A stretch of 53,650 bases of DNA from Acidobacteriota bacterium (GCA_004356105.1 SMYC01000321.1:1-53650); one strand, 5' to 3'. Shown: positions 16,111-25,623, numbered from the stretch's first letter. Translations and numbers: made by a program. Notes: generated by a model not told the origin, from the sequence alone.

Positions 16111-16935
16111 CTAGTCGCTCTCCGGCCACACTTTTTGGCCGATGAAGTGGTCGACGGGCCCGTGTCCTCGTCCGATCGAGAGCCCACGCTCGAGGGCTTT
16201 TGTCAGATAGGCCTTGGCGATCTCGACGGCTTTTTCGAGGGCGACCCCGAGGGCGAGCTGAGCGGTGATGGCCGCGGAAAAGGTGCAGCCCGTGCCGTGC
16301 GTGTTTCGGACGGAGAGACGCGGCGCCGTGAAGCTCATGAACCGACGCCCGTCATACAACCAATCCACGGAAGCATCTCCCGTCGCGTGTCCGCCCTTGA
16401 CGACGACAGCCCGCGCTCCCATTTCCACGATCCGGCGAGCGGCAGCATGGATCGAGGACTCGTCCTCCATAGGGAAACCCACGAGCGCCTCGGCCTCGGG
16501 GAGGTTGGGGGTCACGAGAAGGGCGCGGGGGAGGAGCTGGTCGCGGAGAGACTTGACGGCTTCCGGCTGCAGCAGTCGATCCCCGCTTTTCGACACCATC
16601 ACCGGATCCACGACGACTTTGTCGACACGGTGCTCTCCCAGTTTCCGGGCTACCACCTCGATAACGGGCGACGTGGCCAGCATGCCCGTCTTCACCGCAT
16701 CGATGCCGATATCTTCGTAAACCGTGTCGATTTGAAGACCGATTACCTCGGGAGTCAGCTGCGAGACGCCGGCGACCGTCCGCGTATTCTGCGCGGTGAC
16801 CACGGTGATGGCGCTCGTCCCGTAGACGCCATGGGCGGCGAAAGTCTTGAGGTCCGCTTGAATTCCAGCACCCCCTCCCGAATCGGAGCCGGCAATCGTC
16901 ATCGCCACCGTCGGACGGCTTTGCTCGTTTGCCAT
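16111..16935 (-). CDS. thiD: Hydroxymethylpyrimidine/phosphomethylpyrimidine kinase ThiD
   Basis: 274 residues of the ribokinase fold. It opens with TIAGSDSGGGAGIQADLKTF, has VDPVMVSKSG in mid-protein and ends with the anion-hole motif THGTGCTFSAA. It phosphorylates HMP and HMP-phosphate for thiamine synthesis. The length is normal. No other thiamine gene is adjacent, and I see no TPP riboswitch upstream. It is divergent from the GGDEF gene at 17035. Confidence 0.95.
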   Translation of the reverse strand: MANEQSRPTVAMTIAGSDSGGGAGIQADLKTFAAHGVYGTSAITVVTAQNTRTVAGVSQLTPEVIGLQIDTVYEDIGIDAVKTGMLATSPVIEVVARKLGEHRVDKVVVDPVMVSKSGDRLLQPEAVKSLRDQLLPRALLVTPNLPEAEALVGFPMEDESSIHAAARRIVEMGARAVVVKGGHATGDASVDWLYDGRRFMSFTAPRLSVRNTHGTGCTFSAAITAQLALGVALEKAVEIAKAYLTKALERGLSIGRGHGPVDHFIGQKVWPESD

Positions 16936-16958
16936 GCAGAACTTATAGCATGCCGACC

Positions 16959-16987
16959 TTGACGGCGGCGATCCGTTCTCGTATTCT
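16959..16987 (+). promoter_or_regulatory. Sigma-70-type promoter of the diguanylate cyclase gene
   Basis: TTGACG (16959-16964) and TATTCT (16982-16987) are separated by exactly 17 nt. Predicted start is near 16995, giving a 5' leader of about 40 nt before the ATG at 17035. Confidence 0.6.
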
Positions 16988-17034
16988 GTTGGAAGAAAGA
17001 GACTTACCCGTGAAAGCCTCTAGGACACTGGCCC

Positions 17035-18972
17035 ATGTCGAAGTCAAGCCTTCGCTCCCTTCCAGGTGATCGACCGGAATCGCGCTGGGACTTTCGCGCG
17101 GCGTTCGACCGATCGCCGGTGGCAACGTTTCTGTTCGACGATGCGACGCGCGCGTGTCTCGAGGCAAACAAAGCTGCCGAGCTTCTCACGGCGTTCAGCC
17201 GCGCGGAGCTTCTCGATCGCCGCATCGAAGACCTCCACACTCGCGAGCGCCGGGATCGTGCGCTCAAATACTTCCAGAGGTTTCGTCAGGAGCCCGGATT
17301 CACCTACGACGATTTGAAGCTCGAGACGAAGGACGGACGCGTCGTCCCCGTCGAAGTCCGGGGCATGAACCTAGGGTTCGACGAGCGCAAGATCATTCTT
17401 GTCTACGTCCGCGACATCACGGAAGAGCGACTCTTGCAGGGTGAGGTCTTGTTTCAAAACCACAAGCTCACGACGCTCAACGCGCTCTCCTCGGCGATCC
17501 GAAACTCGATGGAGCTTCATCAAATTCTTTCGGGATCGTTGCGCGTGATCATGGAGGCGAGTGGAAGCGTTTACGGAGAGGTTCTGATTTACGACGAAGA
17601 GAGCGCTACGTTCCAAATCGCCGCGGTTCGGGGAGAAGGATTCTCCGAGCCGCCTCGAGAACCCCTGAGCGCTGCGGATTGCGAGCTTGCGAACCGCGTT
17701 CTCGCGAAGGGCGAGCCGATCCTCCTCGACTCGCTGGCGCACGAGCCACGGCTATCCAAGCTTCTGAGGGGACAATCGGGCATCGGGGTGGCCGCGGGGG
17801 TCCCGCTTCGCAACAAAGACCGCGTCATGGGCGTCATGCAGCTCGCGATCGCGACGGACCAACTATTCCCAACGTTCGATTTCGAGCTGTTCACCTCGAT
17901 TGGCGTCCAGATCGGGATGGCAGCTGACAACGCCGTGCTCTTTCAGAGGACGGTACGCCAAGCAAAGCAAATCCAGGTCCTGAACAATATCGCTCGCATC
18001 ATCAGCAGCAGTCTTCAAATCGAGGAAGTCTTCGACTCGTTCGCCAACGAGATGGAAAAACTCTTCGACTTCGACCGTCTTTTGGTGGCGTTTCTCGACA
18101 GCTCGGGGAGCTACCTTCGGATTTTCGCTTCGGGCGCGCGCACGGATTCGGGGTGGGGCATGGAGTCGCTGATCCCCCTCGTCGGGACCGGTCCAGGGTG
18201 GACGGTCTTGAACGAGACGCATTTCATCCATCCGGACACGAAGGAAGAGAAGAAGTTCATCGAAGACCAATTTCTGTACGAAGACGGGATTCGTTCCTAC
18301 ATCCTGCTGCCCATCCACTCACGCGGTAAGATCGTCGGCACTTTCGGACTCGGCTCACGCAGGCGTGCCGGTTTTTCGGAGAAAGATCTCCCTCTACTCA
18401 CGCAGCTCTCGAAACAAATCTCTACCGCGATCGAGAACGTCAAGCTCTACCAACAGACGAAGGAGACGTCGATCCTCGACGATGTGAGCTCTCTCTTCAA
18501 TTCTCGCTATTTCCATCAAGCCCTCGACCGCGAGCTCAAGCTCGTCGCGCGGCATAAGTCGCGTTTGAGCCTGATCTTCATGGACCTCGACAAATTCAAG
18601 CAGATCAACGATGTGCACGGGCATCTTCGGGGGAGCAAGGTGCTGCGTGAAGTGGGGTTCTTACTGCGCGCCGCCATCCGTGAGACCGATATCGCTGCCC
18701 GCTACGGTGGCGACGAGTTCGTCGTGATCCTGCCCGACACGGATTACCCGGCGGCCAAACGGCTCGGCGAACGCATGCGCCAGCTCGTTGTTCGAACGAC
18801 GTACCTCAAAGAGGAAGGCATCAACGCCCGTATCGGGGCAAGCATCGGCGTGGCCACCTTCCCAAACGAGGCCCCGACCAAGGACGAGCTCATCAGCTTG
18901 GCCGACGAGCGGATGTACCGAGACAAGAAAGAAAATCACCGCCGGGCGGCGTCGTCCCCCAAAGATTCCTGA
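17035..18972 (+). CDS. Diguanylate cyclase with PAS, two GAF and GGDEF domains
   Basis: 645 residues with no membrane segment. A PAS domain (about 18-135) is followed by two GAF-type domains (about 155-305 and 315-470) and a GGDEF domain (about 475-640). The active-site GGDEF is intact at 558-562, and the inhibitory-site RxxD (RETD) lies five residues upstream, so it should make c-di-GMP and be product-inhibited. The GAF ligands are unknown. It is transcribed alone from a good sigma-70 promoter. With three stand-alone PilZ proteins in the window it could supply the signal they read. No EAL or HD-GYP phosphodiesterase is present here. Confidence 0.93.
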   Translation: MSKSSLRSLPGDRPESRWDFRAAFDRSPVATFLFDDATRACLEANKAAELLTAFSRAELLDRRIEDLHTRERRDRALKYFQRFRQEPGFTYDDLKLETKDGRVVPVEVRGMNLGFDERKIILVYVRDITEERLLQGEVLFQNHKLTTLNALSSAIRNSMELHQILSGSLRVIMEASGSVYGEVLIYDEESATFQIAAVRGEGFSEPPREPLSAADCELANRVLAKGEPILLDSLAHEPRLSKLLRGQSGIGVAAGVPLRNKDRVMGVMQLAIATDQLFPTFDFELFTSIGVQIGMAADNAVLFQRTVRQAKQIQVLNNIARIISSSLQIEEVFDSFANEMEKLFDFDRLLVAFLDSSGSYLRIFASGARTDSGWGMESLIPLVGTGPGWTVLNETHFIHPDTKEEKKFIEDQFLYEDGIRSYILLPIHSRGKIVGTFGLGSRRRAGFSEKDLPLLTQLSKQISTAIENVKLYQQTKETSILDDVSSLFNSRYFHQALDRELKLVARHKSRLSLIFMDLDKFKQINDVHGHLRGSKVLREVGFLLRAAIRETDIAARYGGDEFVVILPDTDYPAAKRLGERMRQLVVRTTYLKEEGINARIGASIGVATFPNEAPTKDELISLADERMYRDKKENHRRAASSPKDS

Positions 18973-18998
18973 CTCGTCCGCATGAGGCGACTCAAGAA

Positions 18999-19180
18999 TG
19001 GCCACAGAGTCACAGAGTTTCGAAAACACCTACCGCTTCCGCTGGGCACAACGATACGCTCCAGGGAGCTCCCGACGTCATCGTCCACGGGACGCTGCTA
19101 GCAGCGAACACCGAGGCAACAATAAAGGCCGGAGAGTGCTCTTCGCTCGCTTTCTCTGTGCCTCTCTGCCTCTGTGGCCA
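18999..19180. repeat. Inverted 8-nt-periodic repeat element (CACAGAG family, copy 1)
   Basis: The left end TGGCCACAGAG continues as GTCACAGAG in 8-nt register. The right end is TCTGTGCC, TCTCTGCC, TCTGTGGC, CA, ending CTCTGTGGCCA (19170-19180), the exact reverse complement of the first 11 bases. The 182-bp element has a gene-less centre of about 130 bp. A second member of the family is at 51822-52030. Confidence 0.75.
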
Positions 19181-19209
19181 ACCCCCGTTCGTTGCGGCCG
19201 CAATAGAGG

Positions 19210-20493
19210 CTAGCGGCGAGCGGTCCTGAACGAGATGATCACGGCAGCGCCGGCCTCGCGGTCGGCAGCGCCGGGCTCCGCGAGGATTTTCTGTCCATCC
19301 TCGTCTTCAATGGCGTCGTAGAGGATCAGCTCAATCTCTTTGGACGGCTCGAGCTGTTTGTTCGGCTTTACAGTGAGCGTGCGTGAGTCGCGGTCGTAGG
19401 AGACTTCGAGCTCCGGAAACGGATTACCGATACCGTCATCGTCGGCGTAGAGCAGGTCCACGTTGCGGTTGAAGGTCTCGGCCTTCATGGGATTCGAGAA
19501 CTGAATGTGGAACTCGCTATCGAGAGGGATATCCCGCTCACCTGGGAGAGGCAGAGAGAAAGCGACTTCGGGCGGCGGACCGAGCTTCTCCTCCTCGGGT
19601 TTGACGACTTTGGCGGGCTCCAAGTCCTTCTCTTCGGGTTTGTCCGCGAGCTCGATCTTCTCGGCTCTCAAGTAGTAAGTACCACTACCCTCGTGCTGCC
19701 AGGCCGTGCCGATCACGTTGAGCCACTTGCCCGTATCCCGTCGCTTTTTGGGGTCGAGCCGAAAGCCGTCGCCGCGCGGCCTGCGTCCCGTGACCCAGAT
19801 GGCAGCATCCGCGAGCTTGATGATGAAGTCGCGCGGGGTGCGTTTGTCCTTGATCGACAAGTCCCCGTAGAGGTTGTTTCCGCGAAACTTTCCGTAGACG
19901 ACGATTTGCTTGCCAACATAATTGGCCGGATCTTTGACGAGATCCCTCAAATCAACGTCGTTCACGCCTGACACATCGATGTCGGGATCGACGATATCGG
20001 GCTGCTCCTCCGGCTTGTCCGGGTCCATCGGGTTCTCGATCGGGACGATGACGTCGACGGTCGAGACCGCGAGGAAATAATCCTTGTTGAAACCCGCCCC
20101 GTCCTGGCGCTTGGCGCCGGGATAGTAGCGAAGGATGGGGTGATATTGGGGTTGGACCACAGAACTCATATCGAAGAAAATGCCGGAGACCTCGACTTCC
20201 TGCCCGGTCATGAAACGGAGATCCTCGAAGCCCCGCCCACCGGTGCCGATGCGGATAGTGGTGAGGAGCATCTCTCCCTCGAGCTCGAAGATGTTGTATT
20301 GCTGATCTTCCATGTCACCGTATTTGACCTTGCCTTTGGTGATGACGGGACGGTCGTTGTAGCGGGTACCCATGCTAGCAAGTTCGTCCACCGAGACCCG
20401 GACCGGCTCCATGCCTTGATACTGTGCGGCCAACAAACGAACCGCGACAGTAAACATAAACAGTGACGAGAAGGAGAGCCCCACTCCACGCAT
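19210..20493 (-). CDS. Secreted protein with OB-like domains and a C-terminal Ig-like domain
   Basis: 427 residues. An N-terminal signal peptide ends near LLAAQ. Two similar beta-rich segments (about 30-140 and 160-275) read like OB-fold domains; each holds a phrase of the form NDRPVITKGKV or VGKQIVVYGKF. A charged spacer (PEEKDLEPAKVVKPEEE) leads to a C-terminal Ig-like domain of the Big_5/SbsA type (about 305-425) with the phrase FSNPMKAETFNRNV. An extracytoplasmic structural or adhesive role is likely. No catalytic motif is visible. It is monocistronic as far as I can see, and the 8-nt repeat element follows its 3' end. Confidence 0.7.
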   Translation of the reverse strand: MRGVGLSFSSLFMFTVAVRLLAAQYQGMEPVRVSVDELASMGTRYNDRPVITKGKVKYGDMEDQQYNIFELEGEMLLTTIRIGTGGRGFEDLRFMTGQEVEVSGIFFDMSSVVQPQYHPILRYYPGAKRQDGAGFNKDYFLAVSTVDVIVPIENPMDPDKPEEQPDIVDPDIDVSGVNDVDLRDLVKDPANYVGKQIVVYGKFRGNNLYGDLSIKDKRTPRDFIIKLADAAIWVTGRRPRGDGFRLDPKKRRDTGKWLNVIGTAWQHEGSGTYYLRAEKIELADKPEEKDLEPAKVVKPEEEKLGPPPEVAFSLPLPGERDIPLDSEFHIQFSNPMKAETFNRNVDLLYADDDGIGNPFPELEVSYDRDSRTLTVKPNKQLEPSKEIELILYDAIEDEDGQKILAEPGAADREAGAAVIISFRTARR

Positions 20494-20635
20494 AGCCTCA
20501 TCCTAGCTAGGCCTCACGCCCGGAGCAAGTCTTAGGGCCCGCCGCACCGTGATCGCGTTCGCGTCCGCGCGCTGCAAAGACGGAGGGAGTGGCCGCAGGC
20601 CGCGCTAAGTTGCTCTACCCCAAATGGCGGCCGGC

Positions 20636-21703
20636 TCAAAGGTAGCGGCGTGAGCGCCGGAGGGCTCCGGCCTCTCCGAGCCGGAGCTCGACATCTGGCT
20701 CGAGACCGAGATCGGAGAATTCTTTCCGCTGGTACTTCGCATATCCGGCCGCCGCAATCATCGCCGCGTTGTCGGTCGAGAGCTCGAGGCTCGGAAAAAT
20801 AGCGGGGATCTCGAGGCGGCGGGCGAGCTCGCCGAAGCTAACTCGAAGCTCGCGATTGGCCGCTACCCCGCCGGAGACGACGATGGCGCGCACGCGTAAG
20901 CGCTTGGCGGCTCTCTCAACACGCATCAGGAGGGTCCTGACGACGGTCCGTTGAAAGGCCGCGGCAAGGTCGCAAATATCCCCACGCTCGTCGGGCGCCT
21001 CACCCTCACGAAGCCGCTCGATCGGACCTTTCTGAATGGCGCGCAAGACCGCGCTCTTCAATCCGCTAAAGCTGAAGTCCTCGCTCCCATCCGAGAACTT
21101 GGACACGGTGAAGCTGTGGGCGCTCGCGTCGCCGAGCGCTGCAAGGCGGTCCAGTATCGGTCCGCCCGGATAGCCGAGACCGAGCCGTTTGGCAACCTTG
21201 TCATAGGCTTCGCCCGCCGCATCGTCACGCGTCTTGCCGATGAGCTCGTAGCTCGACGCTTCCTTCATCAGAAACAAGCTCGTATGTCCGCCCGAGACGA
21301 CGAGAGAAAGTGCGGGGTGGCCGATCGGCTCAGAGCTTTCGATATAGGCTGCTCGGATGTGGCCTTCGAGATGGTCCACCGCGAGAAGAGGGACATCGCG
21401 AGCGAAGGCGATCGATTTCGCAAACGAGAGCCCCACGAGGAGCGAGCCGATGAGCCCCGGACCCTGGGTCACCGCCACCGCGTCGATCGCGTCGAGCTCG
21501 ATCCCCGCTCGAGCGAGAGCGCTGTCGACGACCGGTCCGATCTGCGTCAGGTGCTGGCGCGAGGCTAGCTCGGGAACGACGCCACCATATGGGCGATGGA
21601 TCTCGTCTTGCGACGCAACGACGTTCGAGAGAATCCGTCGACCATCCTCGACGACCGCGGCCGAGGTTTCGTCACAGGAGCTCTCGATGCCAAGAATGAG
21701 CAT
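20636..21703 (-). CDS. tsaD: tRNA threonylcarbamoyladenosine transferase TsaD
   Basis: 355 residues of the ASKHA fold. It starts ILGIESSCDET, continues with YGGVVPELASRQHL, has the metal-binding segment DHLEGH and VSGGHTSLFL, and ends with the VSGGVAANRELR block. It transfers the threonylcarbamoyl group to A37 of ANN-reading tRNAs together with TsaB, TsaC and TsaE, none of which is in the window. It starts 21 nt after mtnA stops, so the two probably share a transcript. Confidence 0.96.
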   Translation of the reverse strand: MLILGIESSCDETSAAVVEDGRRILSNVVASQDEIHRPYGGVVPELASRQHLTQIGPVVDSALARAGIELDAIDAVAVTQGPGLIGSLLVGLSFAKSIAFARDVPLLAVDHLEGHIRAAYIESSEPIGHPALSLVVSGGHTSLFLMKEASSYELIGKTRDDAAGEAYDKVAKRLGLGYPGGPILDRLAALGDASAHSFTVSKFSDGSEDFSFSGLKSAVLRAIQKGPIERLREGEAPDERGDICDLAAAFQRTVVRTLLMRVERAAKRLRVRAIVVSGGVAANRELRVSFGELARRLEIPAIFPSLELSTDNAAMIAAAGYAKYQRKEFSDLGLEPDVELRLGEAGALRRSRRYL

Positions 21704-21724
21704 CTAGTCGGCCCTAGTCTGCGC

Positions 21725-22774
21725 TCAGGCAGCCTGATGACTCTTCGCGAGCGCTCTGAGCGACTCGTTATACGGGGCTTGCGCCACGCCGTTCTCGCAA
21801 ACGATCGCGGTGACGAGCCGTGACGGCGTCACGTCGAAAGCGGGATTCCGGATGCGCACGCCTTCGGGAGCTATGCGGACGCCTTGGATGTGAGTCACCT
21901 CCTCCGGCGAGCGCTCTTCGATGGGGATCTCTTTGCCCGAAGTAATCGAAAGATCGAAAGTCGATGTCGGCGCTACCGCGTAAAACGGAAGCCCGTGCTC
22001 TTTAGCCAAGACCGCGACGGAGTAAGTGCCAATCTTGTTGCATACGTCGCCATTCGAAGCGATCCGATCGGAGCCCGTGATCACCATGTCGATCTCGCCG
22101 AGCGCCATGAAGTGGCCCGCCATGTTGTCGGTGATGAGGGTGACGGGGATGTTGTCCTGGACGAGCTCCCAAGCGGTGAGGCGCGCGCCTTGGAGAAACG
22201 GGCGGGTCTCGTCGGCGAAGACTTCGATCTTCTTCCCTGCCTCGACCGCGGCACGCATCACGCCGAGCGCGGTCCCATATCCGGCCGTGGCGAGAGCACC
22301 CGCATTGCAATGCGTGAGGATACGCGCGCCATCCGGCACGAGCTCCGCCCCGTGCGCGCCCATGCGCCGATTGATCTCGATGTCCTCGGTCTGGATGGAC
22401 ACCGCTTCCCGCTCCATCCCGGCGAGCACCGCTTCGACGCCGCTACTAATGAGCTCTTCGAAGCGCTTTTTCATCCGATCGATGGCCCAGAACAAATTGA
22501 CGGCGGTCGGTCGCGTGCCCGCCATCAAGGTCGATAGCGATTCCATCGATTGACGGAGACTCTCGGCGTCCTTTTTGCCGGACTGCTTCAGGCCGAGTGC
22601 AATCCCGAAGGCCGCGGTCACACCGATCGCGGGCGCGCCGCGGACAACCATGTCCGTGATGGCCGCGGCAACGGCCTCGGCGTTGCGGCAGGAGAGATAG
22701 TCCTCCTTGAACGGCAGATATCTCTGGTCGATGAGGGCGACCGCGTCGCCGTCCCAGCGAATAGTTTCGAGCAC
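21725..22774 (-). CDS. mtnA: Methylthioribose-1-phosphate isomerase MtnA
   Basis: 349 residues of the eIF2B-like isomerase family. Diagnostic segments are [18 protein letters not shown] and [18 protein letters not shown], which contain the catalytic Cys and Asp. It isomerises 5-methylthioribose 1-phosphate to the ribulose form in methionine salvage. The start is GTG at 22774, supported by GGAGG 5-9 nt upstream. The rest of the salvage pathway is not in the window. A short fragment of the CATTCAG repeat lies just upstream. Confidence 0.95.
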   Translation of the reverse strand: MLETIRWDGDAVALIDQRYLPFKEDYLSCRNAEAVAAAITDMVVRGAPAIGVTAAFGIALGLKQSGKKDAESLRQSMESLSTLMAGTRPTAVNLFWAIDRMKKRFEELISSGVEAVLAGMEREAVSIQTEDIEINRRMGAHGAELVPDGARILTHCNAGALATAGYGTALGVMRAAVEAGKKIEVFADETRPFLQGARLTAWELVQDNIPVTLITDNMAGHFMALGEIDMVITGSDRIASNGDVCNKIGTYSVAVLAKEHGLPFYAVAPTSTFDLSITSGKEIPIEERSPEEVTHIQGVRIAPEGVRIRNPAFDVTPSRLVTAIVCENGVAQAPYNESLRALAKSHQAA

Positions 22775-22871
22775 GAATCCTCCAGTCCAGCATTCAGGAC
22801 TATCAAAGCACCGAGTTTACGGTCATCGCGTCGGAACTGCAACGGCGTGGTAGATTTGTTCGGTCTTCGAC

Positions 22872-24008
22872 GTGTTGCGACTCATTGTTCTTTCTATCGT
22901 CAGTGCGGGGCTGTATGCGTTGCTTGCGGTTCGGAGTAATGTGGAGCGTTCCGGGCTCTTCGAGCAGAGTGTCGAGTTCTACGTCCTCTGGGTCGGGCTC
23001 TTCATCGTTTATGCCATGGCCATTCGCGCAGCCGGCCGAAAGAACGGTACTGCGGTCTACGCGGTTGTTTTTCTTACGGCCGCCGGTTTTAGGGCGACAC
23101 AATTTCTTGGCAGCGGACTCGATCATTCGCAGGCCGCCGTCTTTTTGCACGGCGCCACGCCGTGGGCCGTGCTCTTCGACCACGCCGAGGCCTCGTTCGA
23201 GGCGAGGCGTCTCGCAGCGACGCTCGCCGATTTGGGCTCGCTCCTGCTCGCGCCTTCCTTGCTGCGTGCCGCAGGCTTGCCTGTCGGCGCTGCGCTCATA
23301 CACGGGTGGAACCCTTTGATCGTCAAAGAAGTAGCGGGGAGCGGGAGACTCGATGCGGTCGCGATTTTCTTCTTGATCGCGGCGCTCAGGCTCGCCCAGA
23401 CGCCTCGGTTCCGGGGCGCCGCCGCGGTCGCCTACGGTGTCAGCCTCAACGGACCGCTCTTGCTCGCGGGGTCTCTCCCGCTCATGGGGCGGGTACTGCG
23501 CGGCTTTGTCGCACCGGCGCTCGTCATCGGCGTCTTAGGGTGGACGCTCACTTTCCCCGGTTCCTGGCTCATGCGCGCCGGGTGGCCGCCAGAAAATTCT
23601 CTCGGCGGAAGCCTCACGCCTGCGCTTCAGACACTGGCGGGACTCTTCTTGACCCGCCATCCGACGATAACGCTTCTCGCGACGCTTCTGCTTTGGCTCG
23701 TATGGTCTCTTCGGACGGCTACGCGATCGCAGAACCCGAAGCGTTGGCCCCTAGAGACCCTGGTCGTGCTCGGCGGCTTGATCTTCGTAATGCCTCAGGT
23801 TCTGCCTTGGGCGTTTCTCCTCGTCGGCACACTGGCGCCGTATTCGGAGAATCGAGGATGGCTCCTATTCACCGCCACGGCGCCACTGACTTATCTGGCG
23901 TTCGGAGGTGGCGCCTATGGATTTTGGCTGGGCTTCACGCAGTACTTCGCGGCTTACGCGGTACTGATCTTCTTCGGGCTCGGTAGCCCGCCGCGCGCGG
24001 CGGGCTAA
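22872..24008 (+). CDS. Polytopic membrane protein, paralogue of the GT-C-like protein at 49732
   Basis: 378 residues with about ten hydrophobic segments. The phrase WNPLIVKEVAGSGRLDA matches WSPLVIVEVAGSGHNDA in the 49732-51045 protein, so the two are related. The other protein has an acidic SDDIFRYVWDGR loop typical of GT-C polyprenyl-phosphate-sugar transferases. At that place this one has GSGLDHSQAAVFLHG, without the Asp pair. It may have lost transferase activity or use other residues. The start is GTG (22872) or the next codon TTG; no good ribosome site is visible. It converges on atpE. Confidence 0.7.
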   Translation: MLRLIVLSIVSAGLYALLAVRSNVERSGLFEQSVEFYVLWVGLFIVYAMAIRAAGRKNGTAVYAVVFLTAAGFRATQFLGSGLDHSQAAVFLHGATPWAVLFDHAEASFEARRLAATLADLGSLLLAPSLLRAAGLPVGAALIHGWNPLIVKEVAGSGRLDAVAIFFLIAALRLAQTPRFRGAAAVAYGVSLNGPLLLAGSLPLMGRVLRGFVAPALVIGVLGWTLTFPGSWLMRAGWPPENSLGGSLTPALQTLAGLFLTRHPTITLLATLLLWLVWSLRTATRSQNPKRWPLETLVVLGGLIFVMPQVLPWAFLLVGTLAPYSENRGWLLFTATAPLTYLAFGGGAYGFWLGFTQYFAAYAVLIFFGLGSPPRAAG

Positions 24009-24018
24009 CGTTCTCCCA

Positions 24019-24366
24019 CTAGGCGCCCCAGAGCACTAGAAAAATGATGAAAGCGATGAGCAGCACGTAGATGACGAGCGACTCGATGAGAGCGAGACCA
24101 AGAATCAGTGCGAAGCGGATCTCGCCGGAAGCACCCGGATTGCGAGAAATGCCGTCACAGGCGGCCGCGATGGCACGGCTCTGGGCGTAGGCTCCCGACG
24201 CCGCGGCGATTGCGAGCCCAAAAGCGCCCGCGAACAAGGCCGCTTTGTACATTTCCGACGACCAGCCAGTTATCGGTTGGTGCCCCTGATCCTGAGCAAA
24301 GGCGGGTGCGGCCAATACAAAAAAGGCGACGGCTGAGAATGTCGCCAGGATAACTTTTCTAATCAC
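24019..24366 (-). CDS. atpE: F-type ATP synthase subunit c
   Basis: 115 residues, longer than the usual 75-85 because of an N-terminal signal-like leader (about 1-24, ending AFA) and a short linker. Two helices follow, joined by the polar loop SRNPGASGEI. The ion-binding Glu is E95 in helix 2; Q62 in helix 1, S96 and Y100 align with ligand positions of Na+-type rings, while the Thr after Ser is Leu here. The gene closes the F0 group, and no atpF or F1 gene follows. Confidence 0.93.
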   Translation of the reverse strand: MIRKVILATFSAVAFFVLAAPAFAQDQGHQPITGWSSEMYKAALFAGAFGLAIAAASGAYAQSRAIAAACDGISRNPGASGEIRFALILGLALIESLVIYVLLIAFIIFLVLWGA

Positions 24367-24402
24367 CAGGTTTCCTCCTTGGAAAAGGGATCAAACGCGA
24401 AC

Positions 24403-25098
24403 TTAGTGCTCCTCGGAAGCGACAGCGCCACCGAGATAAACCATGGTCAGCATGATGAAAACGAAAGCCTGCAATACTCCTCCAAAGACACCGAAGAGCA
24501 TCATGGGCACAGGAACTAGGAAAGCCACCATCATGCCGAGCGCGGCGATGACGAGCTCCTCACCAAAGATGTTGCCGAACAAACGTAACGATAGTGAAAC
24601 GATACGGCTGAAATGGCTGATGATCTCGATCGGCAACATGAGGGGAGCTAGCACTGGAAGAGGTCCCAGGAAGTGCTTGAAATATTTCGCGGCGCCGTGA
24701 GCGCGGATGCCCTGGTAGTTGTAGTAGAGAAAGGCTACCAGAGCGCAACCGAGCGTCATGTTCAAGCTCGTGGTCGGCGACGAGAAATAAGGCACGAGGC
24801 CAATCAAATTACACACCAGGATGTACAAACCCAGCGTGCCGACGAGGCCCAAAAACGGTCTTCCCTTGGTGCCGATATTGGCGACCAGCAGGTCCTGCAA
24901 CACGCGCACGATCGCCTCGAGCACTAGCTGGAGCTTTCCGGGATTCTCGACGCTGATGCGCCCCCGGAACCAGATCGCAAAGCCGGCGAGCAGCACCGCT
25001 ACGAACACCGCCATGATCAGATGATCCGGCACCACTTCATGATGAAAGTAGTGCTCGAGCCAGTGATAAATGAACGACTTGTGCTCTAGCTGCTCCAT
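24403..25098 (-). CDS. atpB: F-type ATP synthase subunit a
   Basis: 231 residues with about six transmembrane helices. The essential Arg of the stator half-channel is in SLSLRLFGNIFGEE. The size is typical. It translocates ions against the c-ring in the membrane. It lies 36 nt upstream of atpE and about 120 nt downstream of atpI. Confidence 0.96.
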   Translation of the reverse strand: MEQLEHKSFIYHWLEHYFHHEVVPDHLIMAVFVAVLLAGFAIWFRGRISVENPGKLQLVLEAIVRVLQDLLVANIGTKGRPFLGLVGTLGLYILVCNLIGLVPYFSSPTTSLNMTLGCALVAFLYYNYQGIRAHGAAKYFKHFLGPLPVLAPLMLPIEIISHFSRIVSLSLRLFGNIFGEELVIAALGMMVAFLVPVPMMLFGVFGGVLQAFVFIMLTMVYLGGAVASEEH

Positions 25099-25218
25099 AA
25101 CTACATGTTAGTCATGCGAGAAGACCGAATGCCCACAGCAAACTACCCTTCGATGTGTTTCCGTAACAGGTAAGCGGTCGACGAACCGCAGGGAGGTGTC
25201 CTGCCGTGGGGGCGATCT

Positions 25219-25623
25219 CTACTGACCTTCTTTACGCTCCGATTTCGACTCCCGGTAAGCCCGGCGAGCATACATGCCACACTCGACGAAAACCGCGGCT
25301 ACTGGCACAGAAAACCCGAGAGCCAGGCCAACAACATTCGCATGCCAAACGCTAATTATAACAAACAGGGCGATACTCAACAAGATGTAGCGGAACAGTA
25401 CGCCGAAGAGCCCCAGCCACGACACGCGACCGGGCCGCTCTGCCGTAAGCTTTTTCACTAGCCGGGCGAGAATATCGAGATTCGCTATAGCCAAGAGGCC
25501 TCCAGAAAGCACTCCGAGAAAGAAACGGAACCCATAGATGAAACCAAGAAGAGAGAAAATCGCGGTCGCCCACCATGCGTGGCGCCGAAAGCGGGCCATC
25601 GAAACATCGGGGTCGAGATTCAA
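25219..25623 (-). CDS. atpI: ATP synthase subunit I-like protein
   Basis: 134 residues with four hydrophobic segments (about 15-32, 35-55, 74-92, 95-115), matching the AtpI family that helps assemble the c-ring. It overlaps the end of atpZ by 4 nt (25620-25623) and precedes atpB, the usual place for this gene. Assignment rests on topology and position more than on motifs. Confidence 0.75.
   Translation of the reverse strand: MNLDPDVSMARFRRHAWWATAIFSLLGFIYGFRFFLGVLSGGLLAIANLDILARLVKKLTAERPGRVSWLGLFGVLFRYILLSIALFVIISVWHANVVGLALGFSVPVAAVFVECGMYARRAYRESKSERKEGQ

Noticed and set aside
17010..17069. Small upstream frame (GTG, 19 codons) overlapping the GGDEF gene start
   Set aside because: No convincing ribosome site and no conserved features; probably chance.
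18999..19180. Short periodic repeats considered as a CRISPR array
   Set aside because: Units are 8 nt and contiguous, with no spacers, and the arms are inverted. No cas gene is in the window.
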